DNA from: CALINF01 sp039980455
GTDB taxonomy: Bacteria; Pseudomonadota; Gammaproteobacteria; Pseudomonadales; Halieaceae
DNA: 64,000 nucleotides
Assembly: GCA_039980455.1 (NCBI GenBank)
Contig: JBDXCG010000003.1
Span: 1,426,001-1,490,000 of the forward strand
Direction of reading: 5' to 3'
Shown here: piece after piece, positions 8,194 through 17,620 of the stretch
How positions within the stretch are numbered: the stretch's first letter is position 1
Layout: each line of letters opens with the position of its first letter
Position numbers and translations under genes: made by a program
The notes under the pieces: model-generated
Database searches by the model: none
What the model was told of the DNA's origin: nothing
The model's input: only the letters and a program-made list of their open reading frames with translations

Positions 8194-9297
8194 ATGAAGC
8201 TTCGTCATAAGCTGCTCACGATCCCACTGCTAATCTTATCATCGGTGCTGCTGATTTTTGCCCTGCTACTGAGCTATAGCAAGTCCTGTCCTACGCCTTC
8301 GAATGTGGCTAATGGCGGTGACTCCATGAAGTCCGTTGTCCAATACTGTTACGGCAACCCTGATGTGCTAGAGGTGGTAGAAGTTGATATTCCTGTAGCG
8401 GGACCCAGGGAGATACTGGTTAAGGTAGAGGCCGCCTCAGTGAATCCGCTGGACTGGCACTATATGCGCGGTTCGCCCTACATAATGCGACTGATGACCG
8501 GTTTTGGAGCTCCCAGCGATCCGCGTTTTGGACGCGACTTTGCCGGCACAGTACACGCTATTGGTGAGCAGGTTACTGAGTATGAAGTTGGAGACCGGGT
8601 ATATGGTGGCGCCAACGGTGCCTTTGCTCAATACCTTACCAGAGGCGCTACCGGCTCGGTCGCCAAGATCCCCGACAATGTCAGTTCAGTGCAGGCAGCC
8701 ACGCTGCCCGTGGCAGGAATAACGGCATTACAAGCGCTACGTGATAAAGGCCAACTACTGCCAGGTCAAAAGGTGCTTATCAATGGTGCTTCTGGTGGTG
8801 TCGGGACTTTCGCCGTGCAGATTGCCAAGTCTATGGGGGCTGAAGTGACCGGTGTTTGCAGTACTCGGAATGTCGAGATGGTGAAATCACTAGGTGCTGA
8901 TCACGTTGTTGACTACAAGCAGGAAAGTTACATCGAGAGCGGACAACAATATGATCTGATTATCGACATGGTGGGCAACCATTCCCTCCTGGCTAACCGC
9001 CGCGTCCTGAAACCTGACGGCAGGCTAGTAATCGTGGGTGGCGCTAAGGGCGACTGGATTGGGCCGCTGGCCGGGCCGATCAGCGCACTGGTGCTACAGC
9101 CCTTTATCGACCAAAAGCTAATTTCTATGACGGCGCAGATGGATGGTGATGACCTATCGACACTGGCTGGCATGATGCGGGATGGTCATGTGTCTGCAGT
9201 GATTGAGCAAAGCTACTCACTTGACGAAACTGCAGCTGCTATCCGTCAGTCTGAGAAAGGACGCGTGCGCGGTAAACTAGTATTGACTGTAGATTGA
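8194..9297 (+). CDS. Membrane-anchored zinc-independent MDR-type NAD(P)H oxidoreductase
   Basis: Medium-chain dehydrogenase/reductase of the quinone oxidoreductase branch, 367 residues. The normal MDR start corresponds to Met45 (MKSVVQYCYGNPDVLEV). Before it lies a 44-residue extension with a basic end and one strongly hydrophobic helix (residues about 8-27), so the enzyme may be tethered to the inner membrane or exported. The NAD(P) site is GASGGVGTFAVQ near residue 202. The cysteine cluster for structural zinc is missing, as in other quinone oxidoreductases. A start at Met45 is the alternative, but the extension has no stop and is coherent. No operon partner. Confidence 0.82.
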   Translation: MKLRHKLLTIPLLILSSVLLIFALLLSYSKSCPTPSNVANGGDSMKSVVQYCYGNPDVLEVVEVDIPVAGPREILVKVEAASVNPLDWHYMRGSPYIMRLMTGFGAPSDPRFGRDFAGTVHAIGEQVTEYEVGDRVYGGANGAFAQYLTRGATGSVAKIPDNVSSVQAATLPVAGITALQALRDKGQLLPGQKVLINGASGGVGTFAVQIAKSMGAEVTGVCSTRNVEMVKSLGADHVVDYKQESYIESGQQYDLIIDMVGNHSLLANRRVLKPDGRLVIVGGAKGDWIGPLAGPISALVLQPFIDQKLISMTAQMDGDDLSTLAGMMRDGHVSAVIEQSYSLDETAAAIRQSEKGRVRGKLVLTVD

Positions 9298-9351
9298 CTC
9301 ACCGCCATACGGAACACGAGCGGATTGCTTGAGGAGTAAAGAAGCTTCCGT

Positions 9352-10116
9352 TCAGTCCGACTGGACCGGATGAAACTTTCCGTACTGCAGGAACTCGATT
9401 ACTGATCTGGCGACTACTGGGCTTCGACGCATATCCCAGTGTGTAACGTCAATCGCTATGAAGTCAGTCATGCCATCCAGGCGAGCACTCTCGACACTGA
9501 CTACCCCATCATTTGGACTCGGCAACCATTTTGCAGACAATGCAGTGCCACGCTCCCCGGCAATAACACCCACAGAGTAATCTGGCGCCGGTAAACTTGC
9601 CGCATACCCGTCAGGCCCTGTATGCAACACTTGCGCAGATGGGCCAGCCATCTCAAGCAAAAACTCGTGAGCTGGTATACCCAGATCTGGATTCGCAAGC
9701 TCACTGCCTTTATTTGGCGTGCCAATCAGTACAACGTGGCCCAAGTTTTCTAGTCGGTGGCCCCCAAGGTAATCACGCAACAAGAGACCACCGAATGAAT
9801 GTCCGACCAGGTGAATTTTTTGCTGAACATCAATACAGCAGCGCGCAATATCACTGGCGATAATATCGACCAAATCCTCGGGCGGCTCCTCTCTAGACGG
9901 ATACTCGAGGCTGTGTACATCGTAGCCCGCTTGTGCAAGCGCGCTTTCGAGCGGCAGCATCGATACATTACTGCGACCGAACCCATGCACCAAAACGACC
10001 TTTTCGCCTCCGACATTCTCTGTGGTGAGGGCGGGAAGTACCCCAATCACGTAAGACCCGGTGGCGACCAATAGGATGAGGGCAAGAATCGTAGAAAGTG
10101 TTTTCAAAGGTGACAT
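9352..10116 (-). CDS. Alpha/beta hydrolase, lipase-like, membrane-anchored
   Basis: Alpha/beta-fold hydrolase of about 254 residues. ATG at 10116 is chosen because AAAGG lies a few bases upstream; an upstream in-frame GTG within the preceding gene is less likely. The N-terminus has one hydrophobic segment (signal anchor or signal peptide). The fold is shown by VLVHGFGRS (oxyanion loop), the nucleophile elbow GHSFGG and VTHWDM with the likely catalytic His near the C-terminus. It resembles triacylglycerol lipase/PGAP1-like esterases that act in the periplasm. It follows the secreted unknown protein on the same strand with close spacing, so the two may be cotranscribed. Confidence 0.85.
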   Translation of the reverse strand: MSPLKTLSTILALILLVATGSYVIGVLPALTTENVGGEKVVLVHGFGRSNVSMLPLESALAQAGYDVHSLEYPSREEPPEDLVDIIASDIARCCIDVQQKIHLVGHSFGGLLLRDYLGGHRLENLGHVVLIGTPNKGSELANPDLGIPAHEFLLEMAGPSAQVLHTGPDGYAASLPAPDYSVGVIAGERGTALSAKWLPSPNDGVVSVESARLDGMTDFIAIDVTHWDMRRSPVVARSVIEFLQYGKFHPVQSD

Positions 10117-10124
10117 AGACCTTT

Positions 10125-11054
10125 CTAGTTGACCCGGCACTGTTTCCCGGTATTCATATTGAACAGCATATAGCCGCTGCCGCCGATAAACACCTCATCA
10201 ATAATATCCCCTGCATAGAATTCGTCGCAGTCTCCATCAAGCGCTGTGTACTCTGCGCCGTTGTTAATCATGAATCTTAAGGCATTTGTTTCCGAGATCA
10301 CATCTTCAACTGTTAACAGGTAGGGCTTTGACACACAGGACTCAGGCTCATCTTGTAGATATATCTGCTCAAAATGCTTCCAGTTATTGATATACCAGTC
10401 ACCCTCTTCTGTCCGGTACATAGAATACTGTTCGCCACCATAAGACTTGCTATTGTAGTTAACAAATCTTGCGCCGTTGCGCATCTCCACTACAGGCTCC
10501 TTATTCGAGAACGGGCGCACTGTCTTACTCCAACAATGCTGAATGCCTTCTCCTAGCTCAGCGCCCTTGGGTGGGCTGACCCCCGGCGAGCTCCCGCCAT
10601 CCAATTCTGACATGTTCACGGAGTAGCTAGAGATTACACCCACACCTGGCGGTAAGATACAACGCACCGACAAGCTGCTCTTTGCATCCATGTTTGTATA
10701 GCTAGTGCTCACTGCTTTCACAGCGTTCGGCGCGAGCTCGGTTTTGGTATTGCTGGTCTCCGACACCTTTTGGCCGATTTCAGACGTTTCGATAAACTTA
10801 CAGTTAGCCGTTTGGCCTGCATCGCCAAAATTCTTGATAGCAATGCCTACGTCTAGAGCGCTGGGGCCAGATGAGATAGGACAAATCACAGGAACGCTTT
10901 GGCTAGACGTATTCCGCGTTGAACCATTCCAATGGCCAACTAGTTGGGAATACTTTTTTGGGGCCTCGACAGTACACATCGAACCCGGGTGCGTAGTTGT
11001 GTCGCCATATGACAAGGATGGAAGAATAGCCAAAATTGACAATACCTTTTTCAT
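10125..11054 (-). CDS. Secreted protein of unknown function
   Basis: A 309-residue protein with a clear Sec signal peptide (MKKVLSILAILPSLSYG, then D). The mature part is rich in Ser, Thr and Asn and has about nine cysteines, suggesting disulfide bonds in the periplasm or outside the cell. I recognise no domain. The first half (about residues 25-150) has alternating hydrophobic residues like a beta sandwich; the second half contains aromatic stretches such as GDWYINNWKHFEQIYL. It ends 9 bp before the start of the lipase-like gene, so they probably form a two-gene unit. Confidence 0.7.
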   Translation of the reverse strand: MKKVLSILAILPSLSYGDTTTHPGSMCTVEAPKKYSQLVGHWNGSTRNTSSQSVPVICPISSGPSALDVGIAIKNFGDAGQTANCKFIETSEIGQKVSETSNTKTELAPNAVKAVSTSYTNMDAKSSLSVRCILPPGVGVISSYSVNMSELDGGSSPGVSPPKGAELGEGIQHCWSKTVRPFSNKEPVVEMRNGARFVNYNSKSYGGEQYSMYRTEEGDWYINNWKHFEQIYLQDEPESCVSKPYLLTVEDVISETNALRFMINNGAEYTALDGDCDEFYAGDIIDEVFIGGSGYMLFNMNTGKQCRVN

Positions 11055-11345
11055 CGCTCTTTACCTAAGCCAGTAGTTCTTGATTGATCGCCTCGCAGCG
11101 TGCACTACGAGTACAACCTGATTTCATGCTTCGCATAGTAAGAGAACGAGGGCTACAAATAGATGGCCGAGTGCGACACTCCCATGGCCATTTGCGACAT
11201 GAAGGCAAATAGTATTCTTGCGTTTGGAACCGACTCTACATCGAATAACTACCGGGTATTAGATTCATCGATACGGTACTAGAGCCTATTCGAGGCACTA
11301 TTAAGACAAGACACTACCAAGGCAGGGCACAACTAAGACAAGCCG
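11055..11345. other. Intergenic stretch without recognised genes
   Basis: This 291 bp gap separates the secreted unknown from the NTF2-like gene, both on the minus strand. No reading frame with a credible start, no RNA gene and no strong hairpin followed by a T run was seen. It presumably carries the promoter of the secreted protein gene. Confidence 0.5.
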
Positions 11346-11897
11346 CTATCTGGGCGCAAAACTGGACCGGCCCTTTATGGCCCACCGCCCCCCTTCGAAC
11401 GTTAAGATATAGAGGGAATCGAATGCGCCAATTTCACTTCCATCTTTTCTAAATCTGACAAAAGTAGTAGCCACATGAACCTTTGCTGGACTGGCTTGAA
11501 CAATCTCTCTACTTATCCACTCACTATGGTCCCATTGTGCGCCTAGAACATTACGCAGCTTTTCCCGCCGCTGCGCCTGGGGTAGATCCAGATAAGGAAA
11601 ATAGTCCTCTGGGGATTCCAAAACCACTACATCGCCTTTGGTATGCCTGAAATGCGGAAAGTGCATGGTATCTGTGTGTGCGACGATATCGAGCTGATTT
11701 AAGGATTTCATGAATTGGTCCAGCACCAACATGACCTCTTTGTCCCGATCAGCATTGTCATCAGCCACGGCGTGAGCCATAAACATCATCAGTAGTAGCG
11801 GGACAACACGCACGGCAAAAAGTCGAATTGGCATAAGCAATACTGCAATCCCGAGGTTGCCGCCATGCAGCTCTTTGCTCGCAAGCACTCTAAGCAT
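11346..11897 (-). CDS. Exported NTF2-like/SnoaL-like protein
   Basis: Up to 183 residues. The ATG at 11897 overlaps the stop of the upstream membrane protein gene by 8 bases, which suggests coupling. A second ATG at 11834 begins an ideal signal peptide (MPIRLFAVRVVPLLLMMFMAHA), and neither has a clear ribosome binding site, so the true start may be either. The mature domain of about 140 residues has the NTF2-like pattern: an N-terminal helix (FMKSLNQLDI), HFPHF and a final beta strand FEGGRWAIKGRSSF. This fold occurs in enzymes and in binding proteins; the role here is unknown. Confidence 0.7.
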   Translation of the reverse strand: MLRVLASKELHGGNLGIAVLLMPIRLFAVRVVPLLLMMFMAHAVADDNADRDKEVMLVLDQFMKSLNQLDIVAHTDTMHFPHFRHTKGDVVVLESPEDYFPYLDLPQAQRREKLRNVLGAQWDHSEWISREIVQASPAKVHVATTFVRFRKDGSEIGAFDSLYILTFEGGRWAIKGRSSFAPR

Positions 11898-12327
11898 CGG
11901 ATTCTGACGACGCTAACTGGGATTGCTGGCGCTTGTAGCGCCAGATCGCATACAGAATAGTTGATAGCGTAACCACCCAGTACGTTCCGTGCATCGCCGG
12001 AATCATCAAGGTTGCCAAGGGGCCGTTGGCTTGCTCGGCTAGCCACAAACCCATGAAGCTTAATTCTTGTCCACTTTCGGCCATTGAATGTAGTTGAGCT
12101 ATGCCAGCCTGGAGAATATGCATCTCGCTCACCGTCATAGAAAAGTTGAGGTAACCATATACAAGATAACTACCGAGCAGGATAGAAAGAAGCGCCACGT
12201 TCAGTCGAATGAGCTGGATAGAAGAGATTATGAGAACGCCCACGGTTATCGTAATGAACACCTCAATCCTCATCACAGATATCTCATTCCCCGATTGAAT
12301 TATCTGCCAAATTTCAGACTCACTCAT
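11890..12327 (-). CDS. Small integral membrane protein, unknown
   Basis: A 145-residue protein with three to four hydrophobic segments: about residues 21-43, 45-60 and a final one near 112-128, followed by a charged C-terminus. The topology predicts an inner-membrane protein. No family recognised. It overlaps the following NTF2-like gene by 8 bases, so the pair is probably an operon. Confidence 0.65.
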   Translation of the reverse strand: MSESEIWQIIQSGNEISVMRIEVFITITVGVLIISSIQLIRLNVALLSILLGSYLVYGYLNFSMTVSEMHILQAGIAQLHSMAESGQELSFMGLWLAEQANGPLATLMIPAMHGTYWVVTLSTILYAIWRYKRQQSQLASSESDA

Positions 12328-12430
12328 GTTGATTCACTCCAACCCCATTATCTGAATGAATATATCTCGCCTTAGAGCCAGGGAAAAGAATACTAACTGG
12401 CACGGCGGCGAATCCGCTGCAGCAGGTTCA

Positions 12431-14488
12431 TCAATGTTCTCCGCGCATCACCTGCTTAAACATTTTCTGCGCCAGCCCCAATTTAGTAGTGGGTAAATCT
12501 GCCCGCTCTGCCGCGGCTTGCTCATCAGTAAGGCCACGAGCCGCAGCCGAATCCGGAAACAATGCATATGCCTGACTCAAGAAAGAGTCTGTAACACTAG
12601 GCAGCGTGGCATGAGCCATTGCTCCGGTTATGCCCAGCTTTGTTGAAACGCGTTTTGGCTTGGAAATGATCGCCTTGATGACCAGATCTCGCGCCTGCAC
12701 CGGCGACAGCGTCGGGAACGCTTTGTATAGACCCGTAGGTGCGATCATAGGTGTTCGCACCAATGGCATGTGGATGGTAGTAAAGTGAATATTTTGCGCC
12801 GCGTACTCAGGCGCTGCGCAATCACTAAACGCATCTAGTGCTGATTTTGATGCGACGTACGCAGAAAATCGTGGGGGATGAGCAAGTACGCCAATAGACG
12901 AGATATTGATAATGTGCCCGTGTTCTTGTTCCTCCATAATTGGCAGAAACCCAAGAATCAAACGCAGAGCGCCGAAATAATTGAGTTCCATGGTTCGCTC
13001 AAAATCATGAAATCGATCGTAACTATGACGAACTGAGCGGCGAATGGAGCGACCCGCATTATTGACTAGAATGTCCACACGACCGTGATCCTTCACCACA
13101 TTGCGTACGAGTTTTTCACACTCTTCTGGTTTGGAGACGTCACAAGAATAGGCCCGGGCTTTGCCCCCTTTACTGGAAATTTCCTTCAGCGTCTCCTCGA
13201 GTTTTTCCGGGGTCCTGGCAACCAACACCACTTGCGCACCGGCTCTACCCAGCCGCAGAGCACACTCATGACCAATGCCACTTGTTGCACCGGTGACTAC
13301 CACAACCTGATCTCGAACTTTACGACGCAAAACGGCTAGCGAGGGACGACCTATCGTTCTATTGAATACAGCGTCCATCTGGCGAACAAGATTGTCTTTA
13401 TCCGGACGCAAGAAGTGTCGCCAGTAGTCCCATATGACAGGCGCATAGTCCTCCAGGGGTGGGCAACTGATACCCGCAGGCTCGAGTAGCGCCTGCGTCT
13501 TGGTTGAATCAAAATAGGTTGGGTAGTTTATGTAACCCATAACTTGCGGAGGTATACCGAGTCGCTTTACTGCTCTTTCACCCAGCTTCTTTAGCGGTTT
13601 AACGCGCCCTATACCCTCTCCGGCGAGCGCAGTGGCCCTATCAAGAAACTTGAGGTTCATCGCTCTAAGTTTGGGGCCATGTGCTGCGTCCATAATGGCC
13701 CGCAACAGGTCACCTACACGAATGCCATCAGGGTCTGTTAGGAAAAAACACTGTTGATCATGGCCGGGAAGGTGAGCCAAATAGTCCATGGCATCAACCA
13801 CATAATCAACAGGAACAATATTCAGTAGCCCCGCCTTGTTCATCACCAGCGGAAAGCCTTCTGGAGTGACCCTACTGAGATTCTGAATAGCCTCGAAGAA
13901 ATAGTAAGGCCCATCAATCTTGTCCATCTCGCCAGTTTTGGAATTACCCACAACCATACCAGGTCTATAGATCCGCCAATTCAGGCCTTTTGCCTTGCGA
14001 ACCAGGCCTTCTGATTCATGCTTGGTGAGAAAATAGGGGTGCTCCATGGCCCCTGCTTCTTCAAACATATCTTCCGTGAAAGTACCCTCATAGAGGCCAG
14101 CAGCTGCTATCGACGACACCTGATGAAAACAGCCAGCCTTTAAGCCTTTCGCCAGAGATATAGACTGTGCCGTACCGTTTACATTGCTGACGCGCTGACT
14201 GGCAGCATCGGCCTTCATGTCATAGATTGCTGCGAGATGAAAGAAATGATCTATGCTGCCTGCATACTTGCGAATCCAAGCAGGCTTAACACCCAGGCGC
14301 TTCTTGGATAAGTCACCCGTAACAGGAATAACCTGCTCGGCCGAGGCTCCCCAAAAATTGCGCAGCGCCTCTAACTTGCCTAGCGACTCCTCACGTACGA
14401 GCAGGTAAACGATGCCACCACGATCCAGAAGCTTGGGGACAAGAAAGCGTCCGATAAAACCTGTACCGCCGGTGACAAAGTACTTCAT
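12431..14488 (-). CDS. Bifunctional fatty acyl-CoA reductase (two fused SDR domains, alcohol forming)
   Basis: 685 residues with the same architecture as Marinobacter Maqu_2507, which reduces fatty acyl-CoA through the aldehyde to the fatty alcohol with NADPH. The N-terminal extended-SDR domain (Male-sterility/NAD_binding_4 type) begins with TGGTGFIGRFLV near residue 7 and includes PYFLTKHESE with the catalytic Tyr and Lys. The C-terminal classical SDR domain (from about residue 390) has VTGATSGIGHE, NNAGRSIRRS and SAYVASKSALDAF. Several blocks, such as RFHDFERTMELNYFG, are near identical in my memory of the Marinobacter enzyme. Fatty alcohols feed wax ester synthesis; no wax synthase gene is in the window. 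Single gene with its own upstream region. Confidence 0.9.
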   Translation of the reverse strand: MKYFVTGGTGFIGRFLVPKLLDRGGIVYLLVREESLGKLEALRNFWGASAEQVIPVTGDLSKKRLGVKPAWIRKYAGSIDHFFHLAAIYDMKADAASQRVSNVNGTAQSISLAKGLKAGCFHQVSSIAAAGLYEGTFTEDMFEEAGAMEHPYFLTKHESEGLVRKAKGLNWRIYRPGMVVGNSKTGEMDKIDGPYYFFEAIQNLSRVTPEGFPLVMNKAGLLNIVPVDYVVDAMDYLAHLPGHDQQCFFLTDPDGIRVGDLLRAIMDAAHGPKLRAMNLKFLDRATALAGEGIGRVKPLKKLGERAVKRLGIPPQVMGYINYPTYFDSTKTQALLEPAGISCPPLEDYAPVIWDYWRHFLRPDKDNLVRQMDAVFNRTIGRPSLAVLRRKVRDQVVVVTGATSGIGHECALRLGRAGAQVVLVARTPEKLEETLKEISSKGGKARAYSCDVSKPEECEKLVRNVVKDHGRVDILVNNAGRSIRRSVRHSYDRFHDFERTMELNYFGALRLILGFLPIMEEQEHGHIINISSIGVLAHPPRFSAYVASKSALDAFSDCAAPEYAAQNIHFTTIHMPLVRTPMIAPTGLYKAFPTLSPVQARDLVIKAIISKPKRVSTKLGITGAMAHATLPSVTDSFLSQAYALFPDSAAARGLTDEQAAAERADLPTTKLGLAQKMFKQVMRGEH

Positions 14489-14649
14489 GGTTTTCTCCTG
14501 CTACGTCCAATTGGGTGAATAAAACCCGCTACTATCAATTCACTTAACGGCTCTACCAGCCTAAAGCAATCGTTGCGTTTGGCGAGCGCAGGAACTAGAA
14601 CGCCTGTGAAAACCGTACGCCTGCCAACTGCGACTCCCTGTCGAGCGCC

Positions 14650-15021
14650 TTATCGGTGTTGATCAATCAACAGGGTGTTTCCATCTGGATCACTAAGCAT
14701 AATGCTGCCGGGCCCGGTAGTATTCTCATCGACTTCTGAGTCGAGTACTAAACCAGCCGCTTTCATCTGTTGTTGAAGTTCTCGAATATCGGTAAAACTC
14801 TCAAGCTCATTGGCACTGGAATTCCAACCGGGGTTTAGCGTAAGAATATTACTTTCGAACATACCCTGAAAAAGGCCGATTACTGTTTCATCATTCTTCA
14901 TGATGAGCCAACCCTGCTCTTCGATGCCACCGTGAGGCTCGAAGCCTAGCTTTTCGTAGAATACCTTCGACTTTGCGAGGTCCTTTACCGCGAGACTTAT
15001 CGAGAATGCTCCCAACTCCAT
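14650..15021 (-). CDS. VOC (glyoxalase/bleomycin resistance) family protein
   Basis: About 123 residues forming one glyoxalase-like module pair. The ATG at 15021 is chosen: it begins with the usual first beta strand (FSISLAVKDLAKSKVFYEKL) and has GAGGG upstream. A start 51 bases earlier would add a basic tail with no similarity. The second half ends MLSDPDGNTLLIDQH, the classical VOC finish. Members are isomerases, dioxygenases or antibiotic-binding proteins; metal ligands are not complete enough to choose. A single gene. Confidence 0.85.
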   Translation of the reverse strand: MELGAFSISLAVKDLAKSKVFYEKLGFEPHGGIEEQGWLIMKNDETVIGLFQGMFESNILTLNPGWNSSANELESFTDIRELQQQMKAAGLVLDSEVDENTTGPGSIMLSDPDGNTLLIDQHR

Positions 15022-15112
15022 ATTCCATGCCCTCTTTCGATATTTTTCTTGCCGGTTAGACATAATAGTCAATAAAGGAAAATCAGTAAGCCGCGTCTAA
15101 CGACATAAAGTA

Positions 15113-15865
15113 CTAATGCGCAGCCTTCTGTAGTACAAAAAAGACGTACCCGTAGGTATCACCATAACGGCGAAAAACCTCTACCTCTTTACGCATCGCT
15201 GCAAGCACCTGCCGTCGAACCCGATCTGCATTCCAGACTGCTTCGAGACTCGCTATGCGATCTTCAACAGGCCCGTAGTAAGACTCCCATGCACTTTGAG
15301 GTAGGCAAAAGCTGTCACGTAGAATGTAGCCGCTCTCTTTCGCTACGCGCTCCAACTCGCTTTGCGTTGTAATTGCAGGGTACTCGGCCTGCCAGAATTT
15401 CTTTACAGGATCGGGAGGGTTGTCAATTAAGTAGGCGACTTCAGACACGCAGAGATATCCGCCGGCACTTAACAACGGTAACCAGGTCTTAAGACCTTGT
15501 TCAAAGCCAATGTTATAGACTGCTGCCTCGCACCAAAGCAAATCGATACCCTCGGGTTCAAAAGGCAACGCAGTCATGTCTGCCCGTTCAACGCGCAATC
15601 GGTCAGCCACACCCTGCTCACTAGCCAGCCGCTGCAGCTGGGCGAGCATTGACCGATGTAAATCCGTCGCGACAACAGTCGCCGGCGTCTCTTGCAGCAA
15701 CTGTAGAGTTTGTCGACCAGTGCCACTGCCTACATCAACCACTATTGAGTCCGATGTGAGCGCTATGGAAGCCAACGCTCTACTAGTGGAGGCAGGGTCC
15801 GCGGGCCCGAGTAATTCAAGCTCTTCAAAAAACTCGACCATGATGGTCTCAATGTTTTCACTCAC
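15113..15865 (-). CDS. SAM-dependent methyltransferase
   Basis: Class I Rossmann-fold methyltransferase of 250 residues. Motif I is VVDVGSGTGRQTLQLL (about residue 39), motif II follows in VVATDLHRSM and motif IV in IDLLWCEAAVYNIGF. The C-terminal part is aromatic and could bind a small substrate. Pattern resembles Methyltransf_25 domain proteins of unknown specificity. It shares direction with the VOC gene but they are 92 bp apart. Substrate unknown. Confidence 0.85.
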   Translation of the reverse strand: MSENIETIMVEFFEELELLGPADPASTSRALASIALTSDSIVVDVGSGTGRQTLQLLQETPATVVATDLHRSMLAQLQRLASEQGVADRLRVERADMTALPFEPEGIDLLWCEAAVYNIGFEQGLKTWLPLLSAGGYLCVSEVAYLIDNPPDPVKKFWQAEYPAITTQSELERVAKESGYILRDSFCLPQSAWESYYGPVEDRIASLEAVWNADRVRRQVLAAMRKEVEVFRRYGDTYGYVFFVLQKAAH

Positions 15866-15983
15866 ACGCTCACCTTTGTATCATCTCGCTAGAGTCCAAA
15901 CCATGGGGTTTGCAGCCCATTAAACACAACTAGTCGATTGGCGGTGGACGAATTGAGACGTCTCGAACACAGGCCTCTAAATC

Positions 15984-16388
15984 CTACTTTTCAAGGGATT
16001 TTAGCGAATCAGTATCAATGCCCTTGACGGCATCTTTAGCAATTTTGTCAGGGTCGTTCTTATCAATCTCCTTGCCGATCTGATGTGCACTATAGGCGCC
16101 AGCCGCCGCATTGCCTGCAGCTACGGCTTGATCCTGAAGAACTCTACCCTCAGCCTCGCCGGCAAGCCAACCCGTACGATAGTCAGTATCGGACTCAAAA
16201 CGCGCCGTGTCTTTGATGTAGGTTTCGTAGTTGTTTCCTTCTTCCTTCATGCCACTGTGGCGGCCATCATGAAAGCCTGTGATATACGACTGGCTATGCC
16301 CCTGCTGCTGCAACGTGGCATCGGTGGTACCACACGCGGACGAGAGAACGAGGAGTGCTGCAACACATAGGGTGCGAAAGGTAGTCAT
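15984..16388 (-). CDS. Putative lipoprotein, unknown
   Basis: A 134-residue protein with signal peptide and lipobox (VLSSAC, residues about 14-19). The mature protein has the paired segments YITGFHDGRHSG and YRTGWLAGEAEGR, a short internal repeat of the type Y-x-T-G-[FW]-x-x-G that is seen in other envelope lipoproteins, and a lysine/aspartate-rich C-terminus. I recognise no named family. It is isolated, convergent with nothing, with 95 bp of empty sequence after it. Confidence 0.65.
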   Translation of the reverse strand: MTTFRTLCVAALLVLSSACGTTDATLQQQGHSQSYITGFHDGRHSGMKEEGNNYETYIKDTARFESDTDYRTGWLAGEAEGRVLQDQAVAAGNAAAGAYSAHQIGKEIDKNDPDKIAKDAVKGIDTDSLKSLEK

Positions 16389-16524
16389 CAGTAAATCCTT
16401 GGTAAATACTTTATGCTTGAGTATAGATTGAGACTCTTGCGAATGAAACGAAGCGAGCGTTATAGCGCCCCTCTGTCGAAAAATGTGAAATCACCCACGT
16501 TGATGAGAGATACGTGATAAATGC

Positions 16525-17421
16525 TTAATGCTCCTCAAGTTTTGTACGCATACGTTGGATATCGTGGGCTGGAAGCACAGTAACACTGTCGAGTGCATCA
16601 GCATCCCTCAGCCAGAGTCGCCACTCCTCTAGTAAACCCGTGTTTTCAGGCACAAACAGGGTACTGTATAGCCATCCCTTATCGGTATTGGTGCGGATAC
16701 TGGCAAAGTCATTTGTGAGGTCACCGGAAAATATCCAAGTTTGCTCCTTGGTCGCTACCAAAATAATGGTGCTACCAGGCGTATGACCGCCAGCTTCAAT
16801 GGCGTACACACCGGGAAAACCCTTAATCGATTTGATAGTCTCGTCGTTCAAGAGCACCTGCTGGCAGCTCGCCTCTTCAACAAGCAAGTACCCGGCCTCC
16901 GTGTGCAAATTGTGCTCTCTGCCCTGGTCCACTGTCTGATAAATACTCGCGGGCTCGCTCATCGCATTACAAAGGGCAGTGATTCCCTGGCTATGATCAA
17001 TATGCAGATGAGTAAAAATAATGCCATCTATCTCGTCTATGCCACCCTCGAGCTGCTCTTCAATTGGACCAAAAGCCTTCACGGGATCTGCGCCCATCAA
17101 CGATTCAATCAATTCTCCGAACTCTATCGCCGCCGCGCGATCCATCCCGGCATCAATCAACATCTGTTTACCGCTTGACCACGTCACCAGCACACCGACA
17201 TGACCGATAGTCCCAGCATCACCCGACTGCTCCGCAGTCGTAACAAAAGAAACGCGCTGTGGTGTGTCTTGGTCTTCGATAGGTAGATCGACTATCTCTT
17301 GTAGCGCAGGAATGTCTACGTCAATCGAGCGAATCTGCAAATGCGCTGGCCCTAACTGAGTGCCTATATACAGAATGGCAATACCCAATAGGCTAAACAC
17401 TGCGATCGCTAAATATTTCAC
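16525..17421 (-). CDS. Metallo-beta-lactamase-fold hydrolase, membrane-anchored or exported
   Basis: 298 residues. The N-terminal hydrophobic stretch (residues about 3-20) is a signal anchor or peptide. The metal-binding motif is intact: THLHIDHSQG (H-x-H-x-D-H). Further metal sites are likely AGGHTPGS (His) and SGDLTND (bridging Asp), with a final His in PAHDIQRM. This resembles N-acyl homoserine lactonase or related lactonase and esterase members of the MBL superfamily, but membership in AHL lactonases is not shown. It lies between the lipoprotein and the PafA-like gene, all on the minus strand, 200 bp from the latter. Confidence 0.85.
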   Translation of the reverse strand: MKYLAIAVFSLLGIAILYIGTQLGPAHLQIRSIDVDIPALQEIVDLPIEDQDTPQRVSFVTTAEQSGDAGTIGHVGVLVTWSSGKQMLIDAGMDRAAAIEFGELIESLMGADPVKAFGPIEEQLEGGIDEIDGIIFTHLHIDHSQGITALCNAMSEPASIYQTVDQGREHNLHTEAGYLLVEEASCQQVLLNDETIKSIKGFPGVYAIEAGGHTPGSTIILVATKEQTWIFSGDLTNDFASIRTNTDKGWLYSTLFVPENTGLLEEWRLWLRDADALDSVTVLPAHDIQRMRTKLEEH

Positions 17422-17620
17422 AATAAATTCTCCCTGAAAACTGACGAGCCGCTACGTGTGTGCCTTCAGATTAAATCTGAAGTATCGGTCAGAACCTCAT
17501 ACATACGAGGAACCTCGACCCAGCATAGCGCATGAGCCAGCATCCAACCTCAAAAACAATACTTCGCCACGTTCTGTCCTACCATGGCAAATGTGGGCAT
17601 TAGCAGTATCGAGCCTAAAC

